Assembly (NCBI GenBank): GCA_916610825.1
Contig: OU744446.1
Span: 39,160,261 to 39,224,260 of the forward strand
Origin: Haliclystus octoradiatus
Taxonomy: Eukaryota; Cnidaria; Staurozoa; Stauromedusae; Haliclystidae
Length of the DNA: 64,000 bases
Direction of reading: 5' to 3'
Below the pieces are notes generated by a model. That model ran no database searches. It worked only from the letters and a program-made list of their open reading frames with translations, and was not told where the DNA came from. A program made the translations under genes and the position numbers. Of this stretch, positions 1 to 27,800 are shown in pieces (positions within the stretch are counted from its first letter, which is position 1; each line of letters begins with the position of its first letter).

Positions 1-13859
<13,859 letters not shown>

Positions 13860-15312
13860 ACATTAATACGAAGTATCATACATACAGTCAGATAAGACAG
13901 AGATGATGGAATCTATAGAAACATCATATTTAAATATCAATGTTATTTTATTATAGTTATTATCCTTGAGGTAAATTATTTTAGTAGAGAATAGAGCTGC
14001 AAAAATGGGATTCCCATGACAAAATCTGTTTGATTTGAATTTTCTAACCCAACATTTGTCTACCCTCTATAATCGTGTGCTATATGATTCTTCTATTGGC
14101 AACCTAAAAATGAGATTTTGTGTGCTAAGGACCTCGCCATTCGACCAGCCAAACATGGCCTGCAGAGTTTGACGCACCTGCTAAGTATTTGAAGAAGATG
14201 TTATTATCTCTATAGAAGATCTAGTTGATGTTGCATGCGCTTTGACTTAGCCATCGCGTGATATTACAACCAGCATCCATGCATTTACTTTATTGGTAAA
14301 CTCCGTACTCTTAACTACAAGGGAGAACCAATAAACGTAAAACATCATCAAAGAGTTGTGAGCATAAGAGGCGTCATTACAGATTAAGCAAAAGTCTTAA
14401 TCCTGACGACACATGATTTGATTACTGCACTTTTCAAAAGTTAAACGAGGAACTCAATTATGTATTGACCTTCACAATCCTAGTGGTAATACTGGTGCCA
14501 GATGTGCCGTTATCCATCAATCCGCATATCTGCGTTGTCTACATGTGGTCCAAGACAATCAACGGTTTGAGATCCTCTTGAAGACATCACTTCTGGTTGA
14601 AACACGAGTTAATCAGTCATTTGATGTGTCACAACCTTAGTAATTGAGTAATGGAGCGCCCTTAAACCACTCTTCTATTTCTAGAGGAGGGGTTCTTTCC
14701 GCTGCAGATAGGCCTCGATTGTCGATGCGCCACGATGCGTCTCAGCTACTCACAATGCAATTCTCTCTTGACCATTCCATCTGCCATCAGAAGATGGTAC
14801 TCATTTCATGTTTTCGATGAAGTCAAAGCTGAGTTGACAATTTGGGGATTTGAACTACAGTCAACCAGAGATGATGAGATGTGTAGTCCGGTTGCTCTGT
14901 CATTTCAACTAGATGTAATGCTCAGGGATAAATGTTTTCACTTAAATCAGATAACGTGTGCAAAGACGCCGTTGACGTTGTAGATTCCCCAACGTAACGA
15001 GTAGCATGTAGATCATGCGTGTATCTGAATTATTAAGGCATTTACCCACACCTATAACGGCAGACACATCTGGAAGGCCCAGCGGCTGCTAGTAGTTTTT
15101 TGTATATCAGTAAAAGGCTCCGTATGTAGGTCCCACAAGTCAGCTACCTATTGTACTCGACACGATGATAAATGCGGAGAAGCTATAAACGCAATTTATA
15201 AATTAAAACTTTATTATGTATGTACAATAAAACAAGAATATTTTTTATTTACAGTTTATTCTATTATTCTAGTGTGTTTCGGCATCGACATCTGTCATCC
15301 AATTAAAACCAA
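13860..15312. other. Intergenic region between convergent genes
   Basis: Lies between the stop of the lectin gene and the stop of CNGK on the opposite strand. Candidate poly(A) signal AATAAA for the lectin gene near 14330; for CNGK, AATAAA in reverse complement (tttatt) at 15244-15249 and near 15257. It contains a SINE copy (14648..14950). Nothing else was recognised. Confidence 0.6.
14648..14950 (-). mobile_element. tRNA-derived SINE, copy 1 (degraded)
   Basis: Shares with the 25,434 copy the blocks ttctatttctagaggagggg, gataggcctcgattgtc, ctcacaatgcaattct and gaagtcaaagctgagttga, plus a decayed tRNA-like head (gggatttgaactacagtc = box B region). Minus orientation. The open frame at 14,735 lies within it and is not a gene. 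Confidence 0.75.
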
Positions 15313-18300
15313 TTAAGTTTTTGCAAAAGAGGCATCAGCCCTCGCTCTGATTTTCTCAGCCTCTACTTCATAAAATCCCATTGCAATCTCAATGTCATTT
15401 TTACTCAATACAAACATATCTGCATGGGTAATAGCACGGACACTTTCAGAGTGAGGCAGTGTTTGTATTAGATTTCCTTCACCCAAGAATTCACCTGCTT
15501 CGTAGACCCTCAGTGTTTCTCCAGAATCATTGAAAGCTTCGACCTGTGAAGATAGAATAATAACGATCAGTAATACTGCAATCAGAAAACACCATTCAGC
15601 TTGAGCCTGTATTGCCTGTAAATTTATCGGTGGGGGGGGGGGGGGGGCTAGCTCAGATGGCAGAGCTTTAGAACTTGAGATCTGATCAGATCCGATCGAC
15701 TGTAGTCAAATCCCCCTAAGGTCAACTCAGCCTTGACTTAATCTGAAACATCAAATCAGTACCATCTAAGGATGGCGGATGGAAGGTCCAGAGGTGAGTA
15801 GTTGCGGTGCATTGTTGGAATGGTAAGGGTGCCTCCGGTAGGGCATTACCGTCTCAGTTACTTAACTTGTATTTCTGCTCAAGTATTGGAAGCGGGAAAT
15901 TTTAAAACAATTACATATACAAAATGAAATGGAATACCTTTCCTCTTTTAACGATATACATCTCATGACCAATGTCGCCTTTCCTCATAATGAACTCATC
16001 AGAATGAAACTGTACCAACCTTGCCTTGGTGCAAATCAAACGAATAAAAGGCAGCTCACAGTCCGCAAATAGCGGGACACTCTTAATGATATCTCCGATC
16101 ATTGCGACGTATAATTCCCCATGCATACAACTAGGCATATCATAAAACAATAGCTTGCTGTCGACACCCCTAATAAGAAACAAGAGACACGGCAAGTGGT
16201 TTTAATGTTGAGGTGCAGTCCTTTGGGGTTTTAAATTATATACTTGAACCTTTATAGTGGGTTTATCAAAATGTATTATATTGCAATAAATCAGTTTTTC
16301 AAACTTAATTAAAAACAACAAATGCAATGCAAAGAGTATGCAAATAATTAAGTCATTTCTTCTGCTGATCTACAAAACTATCAACTTTCATTAATTGATT
16401 TAACACACGATTCGGGGCTGTCATGGTGTACACATTATTATAGTCAACAATGCGGCCGGTATAAGTAAACCAATCAAATTCAAATTACAACCTTCGAAAA
16501 ATGAACAGAGCTAGCTCATTAGCATCCTGAAATATTGCTCTGAATTATTGACATTATGTTGATGCCATTGCGATAATAATTAGTATGGTACCTGTTCTTA
16601 GCCCATATATATTCAAAGAAATTCATGACCCTCTTCTGAAGTGACACTGACAAATACTGATCTCTCATGTGAGCCTGTAAATCATTAGAAGAAAAGACAA
16701 CAACATACAATAAAAACGTTAAACAATGAGATAGAGGCTGACAAATGACGAGGCTGCTAATAGTTGTAGCAAATGACGTCACTAACCTCTATTCCGCTGA
16801 GTTTCTCTTCATATTTGACACGCTGGGCTTCGATGTTAGCAAGAGTGGAAGCGACATTACCAAGAACAAAACCAAAAAGAAGTTTTCCGAAGATCATCAC
16901 AAAACTGGCAAAAACTACGTAGTACAGAAATATGAAACGATATTCATGTAGTAACGAGAAATTCAGATGGTGTCGCCCTGCCTGTGAATACTGCAAGATG
17001 CATTCAAGACCAATGATTGTAAACCCTTTGAACTACTGTCAAACTCCATTTCCTATATACATCACTGCATCTCGGCTGGGTCTCAATGTCTACTATGGTA
17101 TAACTATGATAATACAGCCTCGATTACACTGGTGAGGCAAGGCTACATTGAAACGAGTTGATGTGTGCTTACAAGAATCCTACAGTAGTATTGCAGTTGA
17201 TTCAATGTATGTTTATATTTCTTATGTCGAACTAAAGCTGTTTTATTTTTTGGGGGTTTCCAAGTCCAAAAAATACACAAATCGGAAAGTTGAAGACAAC
17301 TAAGAAACTCTTACCCATCTCTGTAAGGTTGGTGGCATGGATATCTCCGTAACCTGTTGACGTCATCGTAGCTACAGCCCAATATATACTGTCGGCATAT
17401 TGATACTCTGGTGCTGACTCTGGTCCAGACCCTTTATCCTCAACCCAGCTATCTGTCTGACACTTGTCCCCAGGACATGCTATTCCGTACCAGATACATG
17501 CAAACGTATGCACGAAGATTGTGATTTGAAAGAGATTTTCACTGAGACGGATCATCAAAACGCTGAGGAAGAAGAACAATTATTAGCCGTATATGGTCTG
17601 GAAAGATGTTTTATTATTTGGTTATAGTGTATCAACATTATAATTAACGGCATCACAATAAATGATGATCGATTGGTTGATTGAGGTATATCTTACTTGA
17701 TGTTCAATTGTGTCAGCCAAACCGTGTACAATTGTGAAATCCGTATTAATCGAAATAGATGAATAGTTCTCAAATAAGTTAGTATCTGCCAACGTTGTCC
17801 ACCTTCGAATGCTAGCGCGATTAAATCGATAGGAATGGAGCAGAACAGGTCAAATTTGAATTTCCCTTTGTAATAGCGATTGATTAATTTCTTGCGATCT
17901 TCCACTAATTCTCCACTTTCAGAATAGTATGCCATGTGGAAATTAAGATACATCTATAGATATAGTATATCAAAATAGATAGAGTTACAAACAATTAAAT
18001 GATGGTCATCAGGCGTTGCAGTCACACACACACGAAACATTGTCCACACCACACGTCCGCTGATCAAGGGATTTTGACTTGCAAAACAAAAACGCTCTGT
18101 AGTTAGACATGCACTTCTCGAAACAAGAGAGGGAAAATATTAAATCAGGCAAAGTAATATTGCATTATTCCTATACATGCTAGCAGAAAATTTGACTTCA
18201 GTTGTAACAAAATAAGTTGAAATGTTGAAGGGCTAAAGTCCTGCATATTGTTTTAGAAAAGTTTAGAATTTATTAGATGTTACGAAACGTTGTAAAATTG

Positions 18301-18876
18301 CCCAATCAAGTATAGGATATTCCATTTCAGTAACCACAAATACATGCATATAACAACATGTGATTGATTTGTTTGCTACGAGATCGGCCGATGAAGGACA
18401 ATCACTTTGACAGATTAAACCGGGTTTCAATTATAGTCTCATGGTCATTTAAGACACGAGAAGCTATTCAAATTTACCTCAATAATGAAACACAATTCAC
18501 AGACGTAAACAATTGACAGCAGGACATACGAGTGATGTTGATAAGCAGCCTATTTAAAGATATATACATACATATATAGAGATGGGTAATACTTCATGTT
18601 ATATATAGCTATTTGAATAGATCTTAATCCACTCACCATATAAGTTGTGATCATGTAGCTTACATAAATCAAACCACAATTAAACTCTTTTATATGATGT
18701 ATTTTGCTATCTGGATTGATCACAAACTCACTCCATGAAGTCAATTTATTTAATAACGCATGCGCTTTTTCCCGCAAAGTTGGAACAGCAACAATTTCAA
18801 CATCCGTAGCCTCGTTTTCCTTAGCCTCGTTTTCCTTCGTCTCCTCTTCCTTCTTGTCTTTGTCAGTCTCGTCTTG
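15313..18876 (-). other. CNGK repeat IV with degenerate CNBD
   Basis: Residues about 1565-2060. Charged linker exon 18637..18876 (DETDKDKKEEETKENEAKEN) runs into S1; S2 at 18478..18549; S3-S4 at 17697..17953; S5-pore at 17315..17562 with TSTGYGDIHATN; S6 at 16787..16914; C-linker at 16592..16674. The final exons carry CNBD4, whose cassette reads EFLGEGNLIQTLPHSESVRA. The usual FGE is LGE and the cassette Arg that contacts the cyclic phosphate is His, so binding is probably lost. The tail ends RADASFAKT. Confidence 0.88.
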
Positions 18877-21800
18877 CTGTCGATGAAAAAGAAGTAAATG
18901 ATTTGTTTAACTGAATAATCCAACTTTCCCCACCACAATCCAATATAATATAGAAATCTAAGATCTGCAATATTTCTATAATTGACAACTGTATAGGAAA
19001 CCATTTGAGGGTACCTATTTTGTAAGCTGAGCAATCAAATTTACGATACTATTGAGTGTAGGTTAAATATAGCATCATTTACATTTCCACTTTGCTTCAT
19101 TTCTTCTTCAAGTTTCTTTTGTTCTTCTTCCTCTTTCTTTTTGGCGGCAAAAGCAGCAGCCCTCTGCTTGACCATGTTCTGCCTCTCTTCGGCGGTCTCG
19201 CGAATCTTTTTACGAATGTGAGGGTAATGACTAAGCACTTCATCTAAATCCTCTTTGGTTAATACAAATGCATCACAGTTTGTTTGAGCTCTAATCGACG
19301 CTGTTCTGGCACAACTAAAAACAATACTGATTTCTCCAAAGAATCTACCGGCGCCCATCGTATCAAAGATAATGGGTTCTTCATGTTCAGACACAACATC
19401 AACTAGTCCGCTGTGGATGAAATACATCTACAAAGACATAATTGAAATTTATAAAGGCAACCTATACTGATTGATATACTTTTGTCTATGAAATATAATG
19501 TTCAAATGCAGCACAGTATAGTCCATGGTCGTGTATCTCGTGAAGACCACCCGTTAAACACTGTGTACACGCCCGATAGCTAAATGCCAACACCGATCCA
19601 AATCAATTACGGTATACTCAGAATATGAACCAAAAACCTTCATCAGTAACATTTCTACTACTCTATAAACAAGCTCACCTCCTGCCCCATATCGCCCTTA
19701 CGCACGACATATTCACGACGTAGAATCAATAGAGGTTTAATGTATAATGAAAGCATCTTTGTAAACCCAACTCCATGACCAGTGAAAAGAGGCACCTAAA
19801 ATTAATTATTCATTTATCAATTGGTAAATAAATAAAGGTAAACTGTTCAAAGGAATCAGTTCGGATGAATTAACTTACAGCTTCTATAATATCTTTGTAA
19901 AGAGAAAGGGTGATGTCTGCTTGCAGTGCGAGTGGTATTCCCTCAAATAGATTTTCAAGATCAACACCTTTGTTACGGAGCCAAATATATTTATAATATC
20001 TAATTGGTAAAAATATCATGCAATTTCAGAATCCTTCATAATTAAAACAGAAGCAAAGGATTATTATGAATCACAAATCATGTCCACTCACTGCATCACT
20101 CTGTCTTTGAGATGGGGTTCAACTTCTTGTTCCTGAATCAAAACAATATTTTTAATGAGACTGCAGTCCGTTGGTGATTGATGACGTATCTACCCAACTT
20201 GGTAATTTATCGTACCTTTAAAAATTGTGTGATGCCGTCTAACCGTCCTTGGTACCTTGCACGCTGAGCATCTGCATTGGCAAGCGAGGCAGCGACACTG
20301 GCAATAATATACCCGTAGAACACAACACCAATGATCATGCAAAACAATGCCAAGACCATCTACGGAAGAGTATTCACAATTGTAATAAAACTTCAGTAAA
20401 TTATTTTCTTATGTAAAACCATGATCTGTTAACAATCAGATGCACAACATTCTAAAGAAATATGTTTATTAAATATCTAAATGCTATGCATATACAAAGT
20501 TTAAAATAAATTCTTAATATTTAACTTAAATTCGCTCCTCTAGATGCTTTCCGGATTGGGGGTCAGATATAGCGTGTTTTAATATATCCATCGGATATAT
20601 TCTTGATTGATGAAGGACAGAGTGGAAGACCCATGGCTTCCCATTGTAACCATCTGGGCAAATGAAATCCCATAAGGCACGGCGACCTTTCTCTCATAGA
20701 TTGATATGTTCTTCAGTTCATTTACATCGAGAATTCATGGCCTTTTGAAATAGGATTTTATACAATTGATTACGAGTAAATTTTGATGCAAAAGTCTTGG
20801 TTTACTTGCCTCTGACACTAGATTGGCGTGGATGTCTCCATAGCCAACAGAGCACGTAGTTGCAACTGCCCAGTAAAGACTTATAATGTATTGATGGTAG
20901 AACGGTTCGGATCCTATGAAGCAGAAACAGATCATACTCAATTCTAGCTGAGCGTAGTCCCAAACCGAGCCTTATACTATATACAATCATGATACAACAC
21001 AGCATAGCGTGTGTAAACAGGCAACTCAGAAGATTTACTCGCTGTTGTAAAATTAATGATCCGTCGGCAATATAAGCGTAACAACTGTACAATATGTAAT
21101 TCATTGCCTATACAGGATACTAGCTTAGCGTAGTCTCAAACTGAGCCTATTCTCCTATATGTTATTCAATCTATAATATATACAGTTGTTTAAATAGATG
21201 CTACATTTCGATTGTAATTGTTGTTTTGCCATGTTATGTTATATATAATGTTTGATTCAAAGATATGAATTATTTTATCTAAAGTCATTTAATGTGAGGG
21301 ATTTATTACGAGCACGTTTTCAATTGCTTAGCGTAATGTATATCTTATTCAGATCAAAATCGCTTCATTTTCAGTTTCACAACTATTTTGTTACATCCAG
21401 TTCGCATCAGTATGAAGGTGCAATGTATCTTACCAATTTGACCAGCCTTGGAAGCCCACGATTGACTCCCACATTTAAAATGCTCATGATGTATATCACT
21501 AGGCAACTGAATGGTCACATTTAATCCATATTCATCGACATGAGATAATTTTTCACTGCATGCAACCATGAACCAAGCACATGAAAACCAATGGCTCATC
21601 AGAAACAGATAGATTGCAAATTTAATCTCACTGAAAGCAAATAAAACACATAAATTCAACAGGGAACCTTCAGGTAAGAAAGAACCTAGTTAGTGTAAAA
21701 ACGTAGACAGTATATCGATAGCAAAATTTAATTGTAATTTCTAATTTCTTCCCATCGAAAATACTTTCTTTCTTTGGATTTACTCCAATTAGCCCTTTTC

Positions 21801-24800
21801 ACCAAAGGAAGTAAAAATACTGAAATAACACTTCATTCAAATTCTTCAATGTAACCGTGACCGCGACTGTGTATTAACTGCATATGGACATAGCAATATA
21901 GATTTTACAAACCGATATAAATTTGCTGCCTCTCCAATCGGCTCCTCAAGATAGCCAAAATATTGTACCTTGAAAGTTAAACATATGATATGATATCATG
22001 ACTACTAAATCCTAAATATTCTGGAGAAAGCAGACAGTTATGAATAACTGTGAAAATTAATGCCAAACTTACGACTTTGTAGAGATGTAGCAATCGGTTT
22101 AATCGGGCATAGCTAACACTACCTAGAAATTCAGAATCATTGTAAGTATCCGGCTTTTTTATTTGAATTAAAATCAATTGAAAATGTCTTGACTTCAGGT
22201 GCAAATAGATAGCATTAACACCGGGACTACTCACCGTGACTTCCTACAGCTAGCAAGACAAGATCGATAGGAAAACAAGCAACTAAGTCAAGGAGAAAGT
22301 TTGTTCTAAAAAGAAAAAGAATGAGAAGCGCGTCCTTCTTAGCAATTTATAGACAGCATTGATCTATATTTGATCCTATGATTTGATTCATGGCCAATGA
22401 TCATTTGTCATCATATATATAGTATACAAATCAGTTTCATTTAGATGTAGCCATAAAAATGTAGTGTATATAATTGCAAGATATTATAATATAACCATGG
22501 TTCTATTATAATATCTTGATAATTGGCAATCGTGCTGGACTTCCAATCTGATGGACAACAATGGCGGCGTGCCCAAGGCCATGTCCTTTCACCAGGTCTT
22601 TTAACGATCAGTATCTACTTCCTTTACTTGGAGCAACAGTTAGGATTGATCTATTTCTGAAGCAATGGCTTTTTTCATTCCACAGATTATATCAATTGTT
22701 AGATTGTTATTATAATCTGTGATTCGTTCAGAGTGACAATGGTATACATGATCATAACCATTATGACACTGCAGATCGACATCAACAGACATTCTCGATG
22801 CATTTCAATTTACTTATCAACGCCAATCCTTTCGTCATCACAAGTACTAATCCATTGATGTCCAATTAAAATCAATGCTGAATTAAATTAGTGTCATTAG
22901 TTGAATAATCCCCACACATCATAAGATTAATTAATCCTAACTATATTACGGTATCCCCCATCGCATTTGCACCAATGTTATCCTCTAATTGTTTATAAGT
23001 AATGGTTCCACATCCTCATCGCAAATCAACAAGGCACATGCATATATAGAATATAAGAATACTTGACATAATTCTTTGCTGTGGCAGTTGGATGAGAAAC
23101 TAGAATTCCTCCTTGAGTGTAATGACCAACATGGAATTTCAGATACCTATGCAAAGAAGCAATTCTTAATCAATATTCATAGTAACAATGTAAATGTCTT
23201 ATGTAAACTAAACATGGACAACAGTCTAATAATAGATATGATGTCACGGATACACTTACAAATCAATCAGAAAGAAAGCATCCAATAAATAATTGATGAT
23301 CCAAACAGATTGGTCGTCATGGAGATATGCTGCCTGGAGACCAATCGTAAAACAGAAGATACATGCGATAATAGCAACCAGACCATTCCAAACACGGAAA
23401 AACAGGCTGTTCGGAGCGATGGTAAATCTGCAAGATATGAAACGAAAACAGTCCCCATATGAACAGTATAATATTAATCATCTCTTCAAGAATCAAATGC
23501 ATGTCAATAACACATTTAACTAATTTTTACTCACTTATATATATTTTTCTTTTCTACTATAACTTATTATAACCTGTTATTATATTTTGCTTATTATGTA
23601 CAGTCCCGAGAAAAAAAGCTTATTGGGTGCTGAATAAATGATGATGATGATGATGATTATCAATTATAATTAATTGACATATTTGACGTATACAGCACTT
23701 TTAACAACTCCATCAATTATTCGTAGTTTGTTTGAGGATAAATACATGAATACATTTCATGAGCAATAAAGTCATATGTAAATGCTTTTAAAAATTGTGC
23801 TAAAGCCATTGGCGCACAGTTTACCTCGAAGACATTGATGACTATTCGACGGTAGCCAATTCTGGCTCGTTGTGTAATGGTTATAAATGAATTGATAGTG
23901 AGTTTATAAATGATTTAACTTACTTCATAAGTGCAAAAGATAGGAGACGAAAGATCGGATGTAAATCATCGTATGGTTTTTGAAATTCAGTCTCTAACTT
24001 TTCATACTGATCAGCTTCAGAAGGTGTCCTACGTGAAAAGTATAAAGAAGGAATTCAAACAATATGACAATATCACATCACATTGGGAAGCAAACAAAGA
24101 CTGAAATAAAATAAAGGTAAACTAAATTAATTTGATCATTTTGCGGAATTACGGGCGTCATTATCTGATCTTCCTTGTGAACGGTTGCAATGATTTGTTA
24201 TGATATAAAAGAGAGTTGCTTCAAACGCATGTACGCTAATAACACTCCGAATTCTTCATCAAAATGTATGAAAGTAATATCATTAGAATCGCCATGTTTT
24301 GATCTGTGTTTTTATATCCCTTTCTGTTTTATTTTAGTTTTTTACTCTTCGTATTGAAACAAAATATATCTTTTCATTTTGCGGTATTCGCGGCTTTGGT
24401 TTTGCTTTTTACTATTGTTTGCGAGGGATCTCCCATGGATCTCCTCAATCCAGCCAAGCAACGCGGGCAGCTCATTGCTAGTATTCTATAAACACTATAT
24501 CTAGATTCCATTGCTACGTACATTTCTGGTTCGACTTTTGACATGTTGAAGAGGGACTTCCTTGGAGCTTTGTCAGTAGAAATTACACCATCTCCGGTCT
24601 CCGTTTTGGCGCCAGCTTCTTGTGCAGCATTTCGTATCTTTCGTTGGATCTGAATATTATGACTTGTGTCATTCAACTGCCTGAAATGAATTAAATGGGG
24701 GTTATATTTATTTAAATGTATTTAATTGTCTTTCGATGTTCTGCTCTAAAATGATCTTACTTTGCAATTAAAGGGAAATGTGATAAAACTTCATCTAGAT

Positions 24801-27800
24801 CGTGTTTATTGAGCATTACTACTTCACAGTATGTTGTTGCCCTGACATCAGCTGTACGATTATCACCGAATATCAAACCAACCTAAAACAGAGTCAACAC
24901 ATCCAATAATCTCCTTTTATAATTTTACCTCTATATTGATTAATTATAGCTTACCTCTCCAAAATAGCATCCGGGTCCTAGGCTAGCCACTGCATACGTT
25001 CCATCCTTTGAAAGAACTTCGACAAAGCCACGTCGAATCACATACATTTCACGTCCAACGTCACCAGCGTAAACGATGTAATCCCCTAGTGATAGTGTGT
25101 AATATGTCTAACAAATATTAGTGAATTATTGAATCCCTATAATATACTAATTGGAGAACTTCAGCAATTAGATTCAACCAAGCGCTGATTATATTTGAAA
25201 TTGCTGCGAGTGAAAACAAAACAAGTTTTTCGTGTAAAAATTGGAAATGTCTTTTACCTGGTGTAAAGATGTATGTCGTTGCTGTAGATGAAAGGATTCT
25301 TAAAAAATTATCATCTGTGTTTTTGAAAATAGGAACCTAATGAATAGAATAAAAACAAATCATTATATAGTCTGGCTTTCCTTTTCTATAACTAAATAAG
25401 AGTACATCTTGTTTATTTGAAGACGGATAGGATTTTGTCTTTAAGTAGTAATGTGGACGGTGTCGCCCTACCGGCGAAGGCACCCGTACCACTCCTCTAT
25501 TCTAGAGGAGTGGCTCTTTTCACTGAGAGCAATGATGTTAAACGCTCTTTATTGATCTCAGCAGCGACACTGCAGATCAATTTCAACAGATTTCATGGCA
25601 GATAGGCCTTGCTTGTCAATGCGCAACGATGCACCGCAGCTACTCACAAAGCAATTCCCTCTGGACCATTCCATCCGCCATCCTTAGGTGGTACTCATTT
25701 GATGTTACAGATAAAGTCAAGGCTGAGTTGAACTCAGGGGGGTTTGAACCACAGTCGATCAGATATGATACGATCTGAAGTTCGGCTGCTCTGCCAACTG
25801 AGCTAATCACCCCCCTGCTAATCAAAACTGAGCTAATTTTGTCTTTGCAGCCCAGTAAAATCTTCAACACATCGTCCACACTCAAATTACCTGTCCCAGA
25901 ATGGACTTCATTTCTTCAAATGAGACATCTTGCTGCAGCGTAATTGGGATATCATCCATCAATTTTTTGGCACCTGGGATTGCTTGGCCCCTAAATGATA
26001 GAAAGATCTGCATTGATCACGATTGCTGCTGTGTATTATCAATGAAGGAAAAATACAACTCACTGTGTGATTCATGTTGAAATCTATATCCTACTCTAGG
26101 CTATTTAAAATTCTTCAAAATACGGAATGATTAATCTACCTGTGAACTCTCCACACTAGTCCCAGATATCTCGAGACACGCTCGATAAGTTCATCGCTCA
26201 AGCTATGATCAACCATAAACATCTTTACACCGTTCATTCGTTCCATAAATTCAACTCTGAAATTAATCAATTCAAGAAATATTATCATGAAGATGATCGA
26301 TTAACCTTATACGCTGATTGGTATAGTTTTCCGGTTCATACGAACGCCATTGTTTTCTTATCGCGAGCATATATTCAGTGCGTGAGGTAAGACTCGGTGA
26401 AATTGATTTAAATTATAGGTCCTATACACATTTTAGCATGGCCTCTATTGCTCTATTGCATTTTCTGCATAGTCAAAAATGTTAATGGGACGAAACATGT
26501 GAGCTTCACTGTGACAACAGTATTCCATGCTCTACAGCCTTCCAAGTATAGATTTGACCAACAGTAATGTAGAAGCAATCTTAGTTGCGATCGTTGCATG
26601 GCCTACTAAAATCACAGGGTATTACTGTATTCATTCTTACTTTGGTGATAGATCATTGGCTAGTGTTGCAGCAATGCTGCTCAAACAGTATCCATACAGC
26701 AGCAGACCGACCAATAGTACCACGATAACAATCATCTCTCCCTGTGATGTATGTGCGGTGATGTCCCCATAACCAGATGACGTCATTGTAGCTGCTGCCC
26801 AATACATCGTGGTGATGTAGCTTTCGTAAGCAGTGGTCTGATTGGTGATGCCTGAGACCACTGCCCAACTGTCTGATGCGCAACTGAAATAATAGATGAT
26901 CACGTGACATGAGGAAAACAATCCCTCTGTTGAAAATGCCTTCACGGGATTGAAGTGTGACGAAGTCATATACACATATAATGAGCTACGTATGCTCCAA
27001 ATTAACTGAATTATAATTTCCAGTTAACCTCATACCTGGAACCATAACAAGCCTGTAAATACCATGCGCATGCGCTGAGATGAGTTGAAATAATGATATA
27101 GACGAAAAGCTTCATTGCTCGAACATTGGATATGCTGAGATGAATGTTCTTTTCCAGGATAGTGAAATACCTTGGAACCTTAAAGAAACAAAAACATTCA
27201 TAAGATGCTTTGAGTTGTTAGGTCAATTAATATAGTGTTGCCAATCAATAGAACTAATTGTATTATCTTACGTAATACAGTTTGATCAATCGATTGCATT
27301 TCAAGAATGTAGCCAAATGCCAGCGATCTAAAGTTGATTCTTTTGCAATAAAAAATACTTCAAGAGGTAAAACAGAAAATAAATCAAGCCAAAATGCCAG
27401 TGTACGAATGTATGCAGATCGGATTTCCTCTGATTCTTTGATGAGAGCTAATTGGAGAACACAGTAAACACAAAGATAAGAAAAAGGCAAATTGTGTCAT
27501 TGTGGCAATATTCATTGGGCGTTTTTGAGGAGTGGGCATTAACGACAGGTAATTGAATGGCTGGATGCTGTTTGCCCGCCTGCATACAAACAATATCAAT
27601 ATAACAATCCACTAAAGTTATACGTAGACTTATATGTCTATGAAGAATAGTTCCAGATCAAAAGTTGAGAAGTAAAAAGCAAGATTCTGCTTTGCCTATC
27701 TTTAAATAGCACTCCACAGCTATCATTACAGGTATTACCCACCCCTAGATTGTATCAGTGTAGCCATAGATTATCGATGGTGTAGCTTGATGTATTCTCC

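Noticed and set aside
14735..14983. 82-residue open frame
   Set aside because: Lies within a SINE copy; no protein similarity.
25640..25885. Open frame and tRNA-like head near 25,740-25,813
   Set aside because: It is the head and body of a SINE; the anticodon region is not a proper tRNA fold, so no tRNA gene is called.
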